This document shows positions 1 to 11,599 of a stretch of DNA of 64,000 nucleotides, one piece after another; the stretch's first letter is position 1, and every line of letters starts with the position of its first letter. This DNA is from Thuidium tamariscinum (lineage: Eukaryota; Streptophyta; Bryopsida; Hypnales; Thuidiaceae), in NCBI GenBank assembly GCA_947034885.2, contig OX344756.2:8391598-8455597 (forward strand), in the 5' to 3' direction. The position numbers and the translations under genes were made by a program. A model generated the notes under the pieces. That model was not told where the DNA came from. It made no database searches and was given only the letters and a program-made list of their open reading frames with translations.

Positions 1-757
1 CCAATCAAAATGGCGTTTTCAAAATCGCAGTGAAGGAAATTTCAGTGCAGCCAACTTTGAGAGCTCCTGAGAGCTCAAAAATTGGTATTTTATCACGAAA
101 TTTCTATCAAAGCATCATCTTTATGTTAATAACACGTGTATTAATTTTCAAGGCCAGAAAATTCACTATAAAAAAGTTATTCAAAATCTACCAACATGGG
201 TAGTGGTGAGAGACATTTCACTACTTTCAACTTTGACACCCTTCCGAGGATTGAGTTTTTTTTGCCATAAATTTTTTGTCATGAAACAATCTCTATGTTT
301 TTAATATGTATAAAAAATTTCAAGGTAAAAAAATAAATTTAAAAAAATAAATTTGAAATCTCCCAATAGGTATAATTTTGAGAAAATTTTCACAATTGCC
401 AACTTTGACACCTTCCTAAGGGCTAAAAAATTAGTTTCTTATCATGAATTTTTTTTTGTAAAGTTTTCTCTATGTTGATAACATGTGTTCAAAATTTCAA
501 GTTCAAATGAATTACCAAAAAAAAGATATATAAAATCTCTCAACATGTATAGTTATGAGGAGGAGTTTTTAAGCCCTTAGTATAGTGTTATTTTGTGGAG
601 CAAAGTTTGACACGGATGTAAAAACTCAACCTCACAACTACACGTGCTGAGAGATTTTGAATATCTTACTTACCAATTTTTGAGCTCTCAGGAGGCTCTC
701 AAAGTTGGCTACACTGAAATTTCCTTCATTGCGATTTTGAAAACGCCATTTTGATTG
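1..757. repeat. Foldback (giant palindrome) element, copy 1
   Basis: The window opens with CCAATCAAAATGGCG. The reverse complement of this end closes the element near 730-757, followed by a GGGACCCC flank. The left arm carries three diverged units of roughly 177 bp, each with an 'aactttgac' core followed by a 'cctcc.aaggg' type motif (near 52, 230 and 402). The right arm (about 600-757) keeps only a central unit and the outermost one. The arms are therefore asymmetric, which suggests an internal deletion in the right arm. No open reading frame looks real. The left terminus may extend before the window. The same family recurs at 35141-36437 and 59697-60195. Confidence 0.8.
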
Positions 758-2307
758 GGACCCCACTGTACAAACTTAAACCTTACCTTGCAATCATTCT
801 AAATGAATTTCCTTGAACTTCCAAAATGCCATTTGGTTTGAAATTTTTATGGCATGAAGAAACAAAAGAATTTGCTCAAGAGGCAAGATCCCTCTAAATT
901 CAACCAATATTGATCCCCAAGGTCTACTTCATCATGTAATATCCAAACCTTTTTGAATTATTGCATTTGTTTATTTACATCTATAAACAAGTGCATTGCT
1001 TTTATTGATTTCATCTAATGTGCTATGATTGTAGGTTTCTTATTAAAGACTACAACATTGCCTTTTTACAACCATCATTGAATGGGCCAAGGTTCCAATT
1101 AAATTTCAAAGATTATGAACTTTGACTATAAAAATATCAAGCAAGGAAATACAAGTGAAGGACTAAATGGAAGCACAATCAACCAATGAACAAGGACTTT
1201 TTAGGATGACTCCAACTTTGCAATCTTTTCGCATATCATTTGGTAGTTTTCTATAGTCATTTGGTTGTTGCATGAGCTTAGTCATTTAATTCAATAAAAA
1301 AACTTTTATTAAAGGCATTCTTGTATCCTTTTTAAATTAGCAAAATCAATTGATCCATCACCATATAGAAACAATATCAAACATCAATAAGCCATATAAA
1401 ATATTAGATATCAAACATCAAATATGGAATGACAATAAGCAATATTAAATGACAAACATCAAGCATCAAATATCAAAGAAGCAAATATCAATATGCAATT
1501 TCAAATACCAATATGGAGTATGAATTTCAAACATCAATAAGCAATATAAAACAACCAAATATCAATGAACAATATCAAGTACCAATTTCTAACTAAACAC
1601 AAGTAAGCCTAAAATTTCATAATACAATTGTTGCCAATCCTTACATACAACTTCAATAAATTTAATTCAAATAAATATCAATAGGTAAGGCAAAGTCATC
1701 CTACACTAAAATCACTTGAAACTCTCTATTAAATTTTTTCTGAAATGCCAAAGTGAAACAACACAAACTAGAAACCCAAGTATCTACAGAAGCATCTATA
1801 GTCTATAAAACGTCACCACTACAGTTATCAAGAGCTTTTACAACTTGATGTATGTATCAAATAGAAGCTCTCAAAAATTCAAAAGTTCTTGTGGACAATC
1901 AACACACATTATTTTTCTTAGAACTTACACCTATTTATTATTGCAAAGTTGTACTTACATATAACATCCAACTCACTTAAGCTTTGATCATTTCGAGCAA
2001 GAAGCAAATATAGAGTAAATTCAATTCCAAAACATCAAAGAAATAAAAAATAAATAAAGGATAAGGACAATTGCTGTAAACAAAAACATAAAATCTTTGC
2101 ACTCTAGATGTCGTACTTGGGTTTTCGGGTCTTGCAATTTGATCTTGAGCTTCGGAATGACAAACTAGCACGTAGCACAGTCATTGAATTCTCCATACTG
2201 GACATGAATGTGGCACTCGTTTTAACCCCCAAGTGCTGGCACCATTTGGATGGCTTTATAGGTCTAGAAGAGATGGTGAACAATATTTTTTTCATCCATT
2301 TTTTTGA
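758..2307. other. Gene-free AT-rich stretch
   Basis: No convincing coding region was found. The short open frames near 1977-2311 lack codon structure or recognisable motifs. The only clear structure is a low-complexity tract (about 1365-1590) of irregular 'atatcaaacatcaataagca' units. Confidence 0.5.
1365..1590. repeat. Low-complexity ATCAAACATCAATAAGC-type tract
   Basis: Irregular, diverged repetition of words such as 'caatatcaaacatcaa' and 'atcaataagcaatat'. The period is not constant, so this looks like a decayed minisatellite or simple-sequence expansion. Confidence 0.55.
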
Positions 2308-2960
2308 ATGACCTTTCATGTTGAGTTACAGAGAGTCTCTAATTTAGTTTTTAGTCTAATTGATGTTTGTTTTCATGTAGTTGAGAAGTAATTAGAAATT
2401 TAAAAAACGAATGGCAAAATTTGCCATTTTAGTGTATTTTGAGAAATTGAGAAAATCTAAAATTTCTCCTTGAGAATGACATTTTTTGAGTTTGAGCCAA
2501 ACTAACAAAGTGAAGGCCCTCTATTCTAGTTTCCACTCCAATTAGAATTTTGGAAAATTTCTTAAAATTGAATATTTTATTGTAGTTTGAACTTTAGCTA
2601 TATTTTTAATGTCCACTGGATTGTAATTATAGAGTGACACGGCGGTTGAATTTCCGCCATGATGTTTATCACGATAATGTACACACATGGTGAAATTTTC
2701 AGATTTTTTTGAGGGAATTTCTATTTTATATGATTTTTTCTTTGCTGTTTCTTCCAGAAATTTCATAAAAATCAATTTTCCTCAAAAAACTACTCCAAGT
2801 TTTTATGAAGTACAAAAGACATGCAACTTCATGTGTGAAAAATAAAAATAAAATTTTTCATAGCCATCTAGTAACAAAATGGCAAGAAACTGAGTGTTGC
2901 AGTAAGAGGCTTGAAATTAATTATTATACGCCCAGCATTTCAGGGCACCGTTATGCGTGT
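2308..2960 (+). repeat. Dispersed repeat pair, copy 1 (with 26875-27510)
   Basis: This stretch and 26875-27510 are homologous along their length in the same orientation. Shared landmarks, in order, are 'gacctttcat', 'tttttagtcta', 'attttttgagtttga', 'ctccaatt', 'gaatattttattgt', 'ataatgtacaca' and 'gaaattttcagattttt'. They differ at many positions and by small indels, so the duplication is old. No terminal inverted repeats and no coding frame were recognised. Confidence 0.75.
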
Positions 2961-3204
2961 GAGCTTTCCGATTCTTAAAATTTACCCCCCTGAATTCTCT
3001 CTAGATGTGTTCTTGCTCTAGTGGGTGAATATGTGTTCCATTTTAGTTTGTGAGACAATATTCTTTGATTGCAAATATGTGTAGATTGTTTATATGCAAT
3101 GATAAATTTTGTGTCCGACACATGTATTTCCTTCCATGAATTCTATTTGACTTTGGAATTTCAGTGTCCATTACATTAAGTAGCAGCTTGTCACACTGCC
3201 TCCC

Positions 3205-3275
3205 AACGGATGAAATGGTGTGGAATATCCCACACCATTCCATCCAACACCAATGGTATTCCACACCATTCAGTA
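3205..3275. repeat. Small nested palindromes
   Basis: Contains the near-perfect palindrome GGTGTGGAATATCCCACACC, followed by further 'ccacaccattc' copies in alternating orientation. It could fold into a short hairpin. No function is apparent. Confidence 0.5.
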
Positions 3276-3833
3276 ACTAAAGTTGCAACTCCATGAAATG
3301 TCAGATGAAATTAGGTGATGGGGACTTCACCAAGGGGAAGGCAGTCCTTCCATGGGCTACTGAATGTTATGTCCATACAAAAGATGGGAAACGGTCTTTT
3401 AATTTTTGTTCCTTGGTGTTTCGGTACTTATAACTGATATGCTAGTTTATCATTCAAATTCTAAAATTCCAAGCTTAAAACTTTTGAGACCTATTCAAGT
3501 GTAAATTTGATTATTGGTAGTCTAAAAATTTGAAATTTTGAAATATTGATACTAGGGCTTCCTTGTCTTGTATGTTATGGGTGATGCTCATTAAAGATTG
3601 AAAATTCTTTAGGTCCCATTTTTTACTAAAGAGACCTTGGCATTATTGGCAAAAGAAATTTGATCCTCACACAAGTGTTTGAATATAGAAAGAGTAGTCC
3701 TTAGAATAACTAGCCTTCATGCAAAGTACAAACATGTATGGACTAGAACAACAAACTTGAACAAAGCATAAAATTAAAAAATGCAATTGTTATAGTAGTG
3801 AGTTGGTCATAATTATGTACTAATGAGCAGTGG

Positions 3834-4073
3834 TGCTAGTATGTGAGCATGAAAATGTGAGCATGTGACCCTTGAGTATATATATAAGAAGATATACTAC
3901 GACCATTGAAGGTGATTATAACATACACCTCCATAATATAGGTAGCTATAATACAAACACACTATAATTATAGAAGTTTTTTTTTATGAAGATAGTTGCA
4001 CTATAGGTGTATAGTCTCTTAGGCTCATAGGCTCATTTTTCTAGGCTCACATTTGTAGGCTCACATTATAGCA
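3834..4073. repeat. Inverted-repeat element with GTGAGC-type subterminal repeats
   Basis: The left end reads GTGCTAGTATGTGAGCATG. The reverse complement of the right end reads GCTATAATGTGAGCCTAC. Both ends continue with several GTGAGC/ATGAGC words. The core GCTA.T.TGTGAGC is shared with the 11600-12453 element, so both probably belong to one non-autonomous DNA transposon family. No clean TSD was found here. The right flank abuts the TTAA element that starts at 4089. Confidence 0.55.
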
Positions 4074-4088
4074 AAAGTATAGAGTTAA

Positions 4089-5004
4089 CCCCTAAAGATT
4101 TTTTACTGTGTTTTCATTAAGATTGTTCTAAAACTATCAATTCTAGGACAACTACCAAATTTTTGAAAAAAAACATTTTTGGAATAATGTAAATGTAGGA
4201 TCTTTTATTGCACTAGTTTAACAACATGTAGAATTTTTTTTAGAAATTTTCACCATGTAGATTGCAAGATACTAGTGTTTAAAGTTACAGAAATCCTTTT
4301 TTTACCATTGCGGAAATCTAGAGAGTTGCACTTCAAAAGGTCACATTTGTATGAGAAAATGTTGAAAATGATTGTTACCCTTTAGATTCATTCTTCAATT
4401 CAAGTTGGATACATTCTTGAAAATTATCAAATCATTTGGAATTATACAACATGTAGAGAAAAATAGTAAGTAGGAAAAAATAGAGAATGATTCAAAATAC
4501 TAAATTGTTAACAACTTAATTATTGAATTGAAAAATGACAATTCCAATGGTTTTAATGTTTTAATAAACAAATCTACACTCAATATTTTTATTTTTTTTC
4601 AAAAATATTAAAGATTGAATTAAATAAAAGACTTCAAAGTTATTTTAGACTAGACATTCTATAACTTCCTACAAACTAGCTACAAACAAAAACTCCTCAT
4701 TACTTTTATCTCATTAATCCAAATGGCATGAGTTAAGGCTTCCCAATTTTTTATTTTAAAGAATAGGGACTTTTGAAGAAGTTTTTTAAGCTGCCTAGAT
4801 TGCCTGCTGAATAGAGAAAATCACATATCATACAATAACTTTTTAACCATGTAGTCAAAAGTTTTGAAAATTGTTGGGCCTTAAAGTTACTCCTTGGGTG
4901 CATGTTTTGGAATTTTTTTGAAGAAAAACAAAACAAAACTCCATTTGTAGTGAACTGCCCAAAATCACTATATTACCAAAAAATGTAGTTTGGTCCTTTA
5001 GGGG
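4089..5004. mobile_element. TTAA-flanked non-autonomous DNA transposon (CCCCTAAAG ends)
   Basis: TTAA (4085-4088) is followed by CCCCTAAAG, and CTTTAGGGG is followed by TTAA (5005-5008). The ends are a short perfect inverted repeat inside a TTAA duplication, as produced by piggyBac- or Kolobok-type transposases. The roughly 916-bp interior is AT-rich and has no credible frame. The short open frame at 4751-4936 has no recognisable domain. The short terminal repeat leaves some chance of coincidence, but 7447-7688 has the same CCCCT-next-to-TTAA design. Confidence 0.55.
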
Positions 5005-5008
5005 TTAA

Positions 5009-7442
5009 AAAAGACAATCATTGCAAAAATCATTATAAGATTTTTTTTCAATTTCTATATGAATGATTATAAGTGACATAGTAAGTTTACTTTAAAAAAT
5101 TCAGTAATTATTATTTTGTCTCATTGGATGCATTGATGTTTATTCAAAAACCTTAGATTCATTCTATTTTGGTTAATTAATCCCATAATGCACTAGGAAA
5201 CTATTGAAGGTTAGATTAGTTTACATTAGGCCTATGATCTCAATTTTTTGGATTGGATCCATTTTTACTTAAAGAATGTAGTAGATCCATTTTTAACTTA
5301 GTTTTCATCATTTTCAAAAAATCTAGAAAAGGCTTGGTGTTTAGTGCTCAACAAATCCTACATCATCTTAATGGATACTTATTGAATTACTCATGCTAAT
5401 TCAAACCTCCCTTTCTTCATACAAAACACTTGAATTCCAATCCTATTAATCTCAATTTTCATTGACTCTATTCTTTGAGAGAAAATTAATTTTTTTTAAA
5501 GTCATTCTTTTGGTAATTAGTATTGGTGACAAAATCACAACAACAATCAAAGACATTCATAGAAGCAATTTGAATATAGAATCCAATGGAAATAAAATGG
5601 AAAGTATTTATAAGAGAACACAATATGCAAAATGGTTACTATCTATATTCTTTAGACATATGTTTGTTTTGTTTGTAGTGTATATATGGTCAAAAAGATA
5701 GATGTTATCTTGTGTAATCACTTAAAATATTTAAGTCTAATTAAATAAAATTTAAATATAAATAAAATTGGGCTTGAAATAACCCTTCAACCCTTCTTTT
5801 TAAAAGGTCAAAATTATACTTTAACTACTCCTTCTATCCTAAAATGAACTTCCAATTGGATAAAATGTTTGTGATTACATTTGAAAATAATGTCATTTCA
5901 ACATGTCTAATGTGCAAGTAGAATCAAATACTTTCCTATCTTTGTGAAATTTTGAGTATGAAAGCCTTTTCAAAATGTAGTTTTGTAGTATTGAAAAGGA
6001 TAAATTTCTAAGCATTTTCAAGGAGCATTTGTAGGTACTTAATTGTTGACTAAGATGTGGTCGTTTAGTAGAGAATTAGTTTATATGAGCCCAAGATCAT
6101 GTATTGTTCTCCTTCCTAAAGAGGCCTAGAGCTTCATGCCCTCTAATGAGGCATCACTCTTGAAATGAGATGCAAAAAACAAGAACAAATAGTATTGATT
6201 GACTCCTTCTAGTCATTTCATATTTTCCCATAACAATCAAAAGCTAAATTGATAGATTTGCAATGTTGCAATGTGCAACTAGAAGATAATTTTGGATAAA
6301 AAAAGGAAAGGAAACTATAAGATTATTTTGGAATGAATGGGATATATTTTATGAAAATACCACAATTGTGGGTGATGTAGGTGAAGAGATATACAAACAC
6401 ATGAATAGTTATGGCTTCACTTATTGGCTTAATATCATGTCTTTTATTAGCCACGAGGCATTATTGTCCATGGACATTTTGTAGCTTCATTTCATTGTTG
6501 TAGTCGTTTTGCCTTATGATTCAATAACCATGTCTTTGCTTCATTCTATTGTCATTTTGGCTTTTGGCCCCATAACTTCATGGTTAATCCACATCTAAGT
6601 AGTGCTTCACACTTAAATGCCTTCTATTTTCATCAGTAGAAAAGTATAGATTGCCAAATGGCTAAACTAATTCCAACCTAAAGTTTGTCTTTGGAATCTA
6701 AAACCTATAGTCTAATATAAAATTTGTAATTCCTACAAGAAAAAGTCTATAAAAATTTATTGAGTAAAATTATTTTGCATTGTGATTCATGAAACATGAA
6801 AATGATCACTTTGGAATCAAGATTTTTAATGAAAATAAATGTAAAAATTGACAACAATAACTATGGGATCTAAAATTCATTGAAAATACATCTTTTCTAT
6901 AAAGTCCTAGCCCCACTAAGTTATTGCAAGTACAAGAAGATAAATCTTAGTATGTCTTTTGTTTAACTATAATCATGCACGCCTATATTTTATCATATTT
7001 TTTGAGGTCTTAAAGCATAAAATTGATTTTCACTTGAATTCCCTTCCTTGCAATAAAGGTCTCCTTCATTTGTGTCAAAATTTAAAGTACGTACTACTAT
7101 TACTACTTCTACTTCTACTACTATGACTTGTGCTTGAGTTTGATTTTTCTAAACCTTTTCTAAACATGTTCCACTTTGGGGATGTGTCCTAAATTTGGTT
7201 AAAGATATTTTGTATTCTTTGTGAATAAGTTAATTTCCTTTCAATTGAATATTCTAAAACAATCGTCTTCAACTTGAACCTTTCCTTAAGCTTGAATCTT
7301 TGCCTATTTCATTCATTCCTGTTGGAATTGCTCTCAAAACTATTGTCAACCTCCTTCTACCAACATCACAATATGCAACAAAAAAATCATCTTGAAACAA
7401 AGGGAGTATATTGCAAGAAGATTGATTTCAAAGTTTGCATCC
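5009..7442. other. Gene-free AT-rich stretch
   Basis: No gene seen. The 79-residue open frame at 5462-5701 has low-complexity AT-rich codon use and no motif. A short impure TAC/TTC trinucleotide tract lies near 7089-7125. Confidence 0.45.
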
Positions 7443-7446
7443 TTAA

Positions 7447-7688
7447 CCCCTGAGCGCCCAACCCATGTTCACCAAAATGCAAACTCTTTGGAACTCATTC
7501 CACTCAAACAATCATTTAAAATACAATCTACAATTTTTAACCGTACCGATTGGTAGTAGAGAGAGGCTTATAGCTCCATGTGAAAGGACCAATGATTTCA
7601 CCGTACCATTGAGAAAATTATAACGGTCAAACAAGGACAACCTTTCAAGTCAAAGAGGCCATATTTTGGCCTCTTGGGCGCTCAGGGG
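7447..7688. mobile_element. TTAA-flanked MITE (CCCCTGAGCGCCCAA ends)
   Basis: The left end is CCCCTGAGCGCCCAA and the right end is TTGGGCGCTCAGGGG, a perfect 15-bp terminal inverted repeat. It is enclosed by TTAA at 7443-7446 and 7689-7692. The length is 242 bp with no coding capacity. A TTAA duplication with CCC... termini is the hallmark of piggyBac-type insertion, and Kolobok elements also use TTAA. A diverged relative with matching interior sequence lies at 17602-17834. It sits just downstream of the coiled-coil gene, whose stop codon is near 7826. Confidence 0.8.
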
Positions 7689-7825
7689 TTAAGCAACTTC
7701 AAGGCTTTGTTACAAGAGCCTTCATATTCTATTTTGCAAAGGGTTAATTTCAAAATTTTAGATTTCCAAAAGAAAATTGGTCATTCCACTTAAAATTTTT
7801 ATTAGCCCCTAGTTGATGAAACTTC

Positions 7826-10800
7826 TTAATCATCTTTAGAGGTTGATGCACCATCTTTCAATTTCAATTCTGCTACAGTTTTTTCTTGCTGAAGTTTTTG
7901 TTTTCCTTGTAATTGCTCTAAGAATTTCATTTTTCTATCAAGTCCCTGTAGAAATGATAAAATTTGATATAAATGCATATAATTGATCTTGAATATATTA
8001 AAATTTGGTTGACAAATGAAAATGTAAAATCTCCAAAATTGAGTTATTAATTTTTCATTTTAAGTAAAAATCCATTATGTTATTCGTGCATGTATTATAA
8101 ATGTCAAAAAATATTAGCAACCTGTAACAAAAATACAAGCTTGGATTCGGTTTCTGCAAGGACTATCCTTTCAGGTACACTTTTTTCTTCCAAGCCTTCC
8201 TATAATTACATGAAATGAAATGAAATGAAATTCCTTGACTTCAAATAAAATGTAATTTTCTAGTCAATAAAAACTCTCTAGTATTAGTTTATTTAAATTT
8301 ATTCAATTAATATATATAGAAAGTATGACAATCACTAACCAATCTTGCAGATCCTTCATGAATTTTTTCAACAAGTTTTTTTGTGCCTTCTACTAATAAT
8401 ACAAGTGGATATGAATTTTTTCTTTGCACTTGAATTGTCAATCTTCGAACAGTTTCTTTCACCCCATCCACAAGCCCTCCCACTTGCTCAAGACGAGTTG
8501 TACTTCTCTTCTGTTTTGTACCATTAATACAGGTGTGGTTAAATTTTTAGAATAAAATCATGTAAATTAATGTAGGAAAAAATGTTAGAAAGTGTTTCAA
8601 AATTGAACATTGTTTAGCTAAATCAATGTCATGTAACCAATAATTTAGGCCCTGTTTACACCAAAAAACTTTGGGTTGGGGCCCAAAAGAATGGAGTATT
8701 TTGATTGGAAGATAGCTATGGTACCAATCCAAAGTTCTAATCAGAAGACTCCGTTCCTCGGGGCCCCAACCCAAAGTTTTTTGGTGTAAACAAGCCCTTA
8801 GTTCCTATTAACACAAATGCAAGGTTGTTAGTACGTGAGCTTAAAATCTTGAGTCCCCAAGTCTAAGCACTTGTCTTATATGTGCCTAAGTTATAGGCAC
8901 CTTCCATGAAAATAGAAATTCTACTTACATCAAGGCTCAACATTCATAGACTTGCATCACTAAGTGCACTTGCTAACATCATTCATTGAGACAAGTGTAT
9001 ATAGGCATTATTGTTACATGATTAAAAATCATTCACATTAATATAATTATTTCAACATACTCTATGTGTAGCCAGAATTGGTGCTTCATTCCTCAATTTT
9101 GATAGAGTTGCTATAAGTTCAACCTTCACTTGTTCCAAATACATTATTTGTTTGTCTTGAAATAAATAATGTTTGTACATCTCTCTCATACTATCCACTT
9201 CCATCACTTCCTTAATTTTTTTTATAGCTATTTGTATTTTGTTTTGTAGTGATTTAGAAATTCCTTCCTATATTTGATTCATTATCATTAGATGTTAAGA
9301 AAATTATGTGCAAAAAATTAAAATTTTTATTATAATTTAAAATATTTAATTAAAAAAATTCATAAAAAAAACTTTTTAAATTTGATAAGAAATTGATTTC
9401 AAGATTAAGAAAATACTTACAATTCTTCCTCCAGGAAATAAAGAAGCCAAAAGCTGCATATATGACAACAATGTATAAAATGATTTTATATTAATTTTCG
9501 AATTGAGTTAATATAACATTGTACACAATATAATCAATTACAATTTGAATGTTAAAATTGTGGTGCATTATATCACTTCTAGCATTTTTTTAAAGAAAAA
9601 AGTTTAGAGGTTTATATTTTATTGTCTTAACATTCAACTAAATTGGTAAAATGAAGACATTAAATCGTACCTACTTCTTCAAGTTCATTCTTTGCTTGAT
9701 CACGTGATTTGACACCATCACCTTGCACCATCTTCAATTGTGCAATTTGAGCATTTTTCAAACCAATGATATTTGTTAAAGCTTCCAACTGTTATATAAA
9801 AAAACATCTAGCTCTTGTTTAAATCTTAATTTGCAATTGGTGACTTTAAATTAAAACTCAAATTATATATATGTAATAAATGTGACTTTTGTCTAGTTAG
9901 ATATGTAAATCATAATATATAATTAAATATGCTTTTGAAAAACATTAAAGAGAGTGTATGTGTCCTATAACAAGAACAATTTAAATTAAAAATATATTCT
10001 TTTTATATCAAGGAAAAAAAGTTATTTCTTTTATATACATTGAATTAAAAAAGTTGTAATATAGAATTACTTGAATTTGTTTTGCAATAGACCTTTTGCG
10101 TTGTGAGTCAAAATTTGTCCTCAAATCAACTACTTGCTTTTGCATGCTTCCTAAATTGCTTGATTCTTTTTTTGCCACCAACTCTTTTTGCTCAAGTAGC
10201 ATAAATGTTGAATGTAGTAACATGTTTTCAGTTCGTGCAGCGCGGATGAGATACCTATTCCTTCGTAGTTTGATTTGCGAGGCCTCATAGTAGGCCCTTC
10301 CAACAATACCTGCAATTTGATGTATGACATTGATTTTGAAATTGTGGCATACATTGCAAAGATTAAATTGTTCCTTGTAAACTCATTTAGCTCAATAACA
10401 AAGTGGATAACTTGACTATATTGAAATGTCAAGAATTCTATTACATGTAATTAGCTCAAAGATCCTTTATCATCAATTTTCAAGATTGATTTGCAATTAG
10501 AACATACACCATTCAAAATTACACATGTCTACATTCAAAATGAGAATCCATATAGCTCAAATGGATTTGGTACGAATATTAACTATCAATTTATGTCAAT
10601 TTGGACGGACTCACTTGTTGATTTTCATTAGCATACACTTTTGAAAAAGAAGTTGTTTTACAAAATGAGGTGTAAACAATATAAACAATTTTTTTTGTGC
10701 CCATTTGCATTTATGATTTCAATTGGGAAATAAGCATAAAGGATGGTTTTAATTGAAGACTTACCATTGCCATTCTAAAACGAAGATGCATATCCACATT

Positions 10801-11013
10801 GTAATTGCATAATTGGCATGAAGAACATACAATATTATATTCTCTATTATTTTCAAAGAATTAAGCCCAAAGATTGTCAATTTTTTTCAATATATCAAAA
10901 AGATGAAGTTTCAAATACAAGTTATGGGACAAACCAAGCTTATTGATTTTGAATTCAAGGACAACAACCTTCTCCTTTAGCAAGTTGTTGCGACGGGCCT
11001 CGGCTTCCGACAT
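7826..11013 (-). CDS. Multi-exon coiled-coil protein of unknown function
   Basis: Seven consecutive minus-strand exons join in phase 0 with GT/AG boundaries: 10309-10071, 9788-9675, 9453-9421, 9267-9061, 8510-8340, 8199-8122 and 7945-7826 (stop). They encode about 319 residues rich in E, K, Q and L, typical of coiled coils. The first begins IVGRAYYEASQIKLRRN and the last ends GASTSKDD. Two likely 5' exons are 11026-10919 (possible start ATG at 11013, MSEAEARRNNLLKEK) and 10843-10765, which encodes a cysteine-rich stretch with CSSCQLC. The join from 10765 to 10309 is out of phase. A 10-nt microexon (10774-10765, after a good 'cttcgttttag' acceptor) would restore phase into 10309 but not from the exon before it. 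The N-terminus is therefore unresolved. I do not recognise the family. A cytoskeletal or structural role is only suggested by composition. A Tourist-like MITE lies in the intron at 8648-8797. Confidence 0.7.
8648..8797. mobile_element. Tourist-like (PIF/Harbinger) MITE, 150 bp
   Basis: The left end reads GGCCCTGTTTACACCAAAAA. The reverse complement of the right end reads GGGCTTGTTTACACCAAAAA. The arms continue in near-perfect complementarity for about 38 bp. TTA flanks both sides (8645-8647 and 8798-8800), the target duplication typical of PIF/Harbinger. It lies in an intron of the coiled-coil gene between the exons at 9061 and 8510. Confidence 0.85.
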
Positions 11014-11029
11014 ATTTTCAATCAATCTA

Positions 11030-11590
11030 TAAAACACTTCTAGTGGTCAAAATAATTCATGCAAGCATCATTGATCTCCTAATAAAATTGATATAATTTA
11101 GATGTTTTGTTTAAAATTAAAGTCAAGTGGATAGAGGTTAGCGTATACTTCACACTTATTTGAATTCCACCAAGTCAATAATGCATACTTCTCCACTAAT
11201 TTAGGGTTTTGGAATTTGAATGTTGAAGATTTGAATGAATTGGAGTTCTCTAAGGAATGAGTTCCATTTGATGTCACTAATATAGTAGTATAGTAATTTA
11301 AGTTGAAAGATTTCATTTGTATACTTTATAGTATTCAACTAATTCTAGAATTACAAAAGTTAGTGAGGAAAACTAATATTTAGAGGTGTATACTATTATA
11401 GAATGTGGTTATTATTATTCTCAAATTTTTTTATACTTCCTTTCACTCAAATTTCATCTAAATGATCACACCAATCAAATTAAATTCATCCACATTCCAT
11501 CCAAGTCCATCCAATACACCCAAAAAAGCCACTTATTCATACTAAGCCTAATTCCTGCTATTAATGAGTTCAAATTTTTATGAAGTCTTG
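11030..11590. other. Stretch upstream of the coiled-coil gene
   Basis: No additional exon could be assigned confidently. The minus-strand open frame at 11098-11316 has no recognisable motif. The acceptor-like 'ttttatag' next to 11026 suggests that at least one non-coding or coding 5' exon lies further upstream on the minus strand. Confidence 0.35.
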
Positions 11591-11599
11591 TTGGCAAGT

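Noticed and set aside
8826-8980. Possible third member of the GTGAGC inverted-repeat family
   Set aside because: The left end (GTTAGTACGTGAGCTTAAAA) resembles 3834-4073, but the right end matches poorly and no target duplication was found.
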